Assembly (NCBI GenBank): GCA_028290085.1
Contig: JAQGKN010000056.1
Location: forward strand, 1-5,980
Length of the DNA stretch: 5,980 nucleotides
Direction: 5' to 3'
From: Hyphomicrobiales bacterium
GTDB lineage: Bacteria; Pseudomonadota; Alphaproteobacteria; Rhizobiales; Beijerinckiaceae
Positions 5,856 through 5,980 of the stretch are shown here, piece after piece. The notes under the pieces are model-generated. The model worked only from the letters and a program-made list of their open reading frames with translations. It searched no databases and was not told the DNA's origin. The position numbers and the translations under genes are program-made. Each line of letters opens with the position of its first letter. Positions within the stretch are counted from its first letter, which is position 1.

Positions 5856-5912
5856 GCCGACGTCATTTCGGTGGATGCCGCAGCCCAGTATCTGGAACGA
5901 TTCCCGAGGTAA
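5856..5912 (+). pseudogene. Orphaned C-terminal codons of the hydrolase
   Basis: Directly after the TAG and in the same frame, 18 codons encode A-D-V-I-S-V-D-A-A-A-Q-Y-L-E-R-F-P-R and end at TAA (5910-5912). This matches the usual C-terminus of isochorismatase-like proteins (Y-A-D-V, then an acidic-to-helical segment). It would be translated only by read-through or in an unmutated allele. A base-call error at 5853-5855 is the main alternative. Confidence 0.7.
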
Positions 5913-5937
5913 ACGGGGTCCGGCAAAGGGATGGGGT

Positions 5938-5953
5938 TCGATGCTCGCATCGA
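5938..5953. promoter_or_regulatory. Perfect inverted repeat before the next gene
   Basis: TCGATGC-TC-GCATCGA has seven-base arms and a two-base centre. It ends four bases before the Shine-Dalgarno of the gene starting at 5969. It could be a protein-binding site or, in RNA (TCGATG, CTCG loop, CATCGA), a small hairpin that affects translation of that gene. Confidence 0.45.
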
Positions 5954-5957
5954 CATT

Positions 5958-5962
5958 GGAGG
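5958..5962 (+). promoter_or_regulatory. Strong Shine-Dalgarno GGAGG for the next gene
   Basis: GGAGG ends six bases before the ATG at 5969, ideal spacing. It argues that a real gene begins here, and against the competing open frame from ATG 5941, which has no such site. Confidence 0.7.
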
Positions 5963-5968
5963 ACGGCG

Positions 5969-5980
5969 ATGAAGGTGAAC
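5969..5980 (+). CDS. Start of an unidentified gene, cut by the window edge
   Basis: Only M-K-V-N is visible. The start is supported by the GGAGG six bases upstream. It lies 56 bases after the ancestral TAA of the hydrolase, on the same strand, so it is probably co-transcribed with it. Four residues are too few to name a product. Confidence 0.6.

Noticed and set aside
5931..5972. Alternative starts at ATG 5931 and ATG 5941 for the downstream gene
   Set aside because: The 5931 frame stops after 13 codons. The 5941 frame is open but lacks a Shine-Dalgarno, while ATG 5969 has GGAGG at ideal spacing.
1..5980. tRNA, rRNA, CRISPR array, insertion sequence, toxin-antitoxin pair or phage-defence cluster
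   Set aside because: I looked for these and saw no cloverleaf, regularly spaced direct repeats, transposase motifs, paired small genes or defence domains in the window.

Overview
The window looks like chromosomal DNA from a Gram-negative alphaproteobacterium. A sphingomonad or relative is my best guess. That rests on the style of the autotransporter (a passenger rich in N-Y-G units and a stretch typical of sphingomonad and caulobacter autotransporters), on GC-rich codon use, and on the gene families present. No rRNA or marker gene fixes the genus. There are four substantial genes, the first codons of a fifth, and no tRNA, rRNA, insertion sequence or CRISPR array.

Left part (1-1656): a divergent pair. 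On the minus strand is a DUF899-family thioredoxin-fold protein with a CxxC motif and a strong ribosome binding site. On the plus strand is a MarR-family regulator of the OhrR type, which keeps the N-terminal reactive cysteine and its three partner tyrosines. The 281 bases between them hold two tandem hairpins, a sigma70-like promoter whose -35 box is embedded in an inverted repeat, and a second inverted repeat in the regulator's leader. The simplest reading is a peroxide-sensing repressor that controls itself and perhaps the divergent redox gene. Sampled lines here are about 50-57% GC, against about 60-65% further right.

Middle part (1657-4905): a 162-base convergent gap with a strong GC-rich hairpin, then a 1028-residue autotransporter on the minus strand. 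It has a signal peptide, a repetitive beta-helix passenger of about 700 residues with at least twelve degenerate N-x-G-x-I units, and a complete C-terminal beta-barrel ending in tryptophan. It is probably an exported surface protein. No passenger catalytic domain is recognisable.

Right part (4906-5980): a 287-base divergent intergenic region with two inverted repeats leads into an isochorismatase-like cysteine hydrolase related to N-carbamoylsarcosine and maleamate amidohydrolases. An in-frame TAG stops this gene, but the same frame continues with family-like sequence for 18 codons to a TAA, so it has probably suffered a recent nonsense mutation near its end. A perfect 7+2+7 inverted repeat and a strong Shine-Dalgarno sequence then precede the next gene, which starts 12 bases before the window ends.

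I see no clear new multi-gene system. The points most worth checking are the amber codon in the hydrolase, the pairing of an OhrR-type sensor with a DUF899 protein instead of Ohr, and the tandem hairpins between those two genes.
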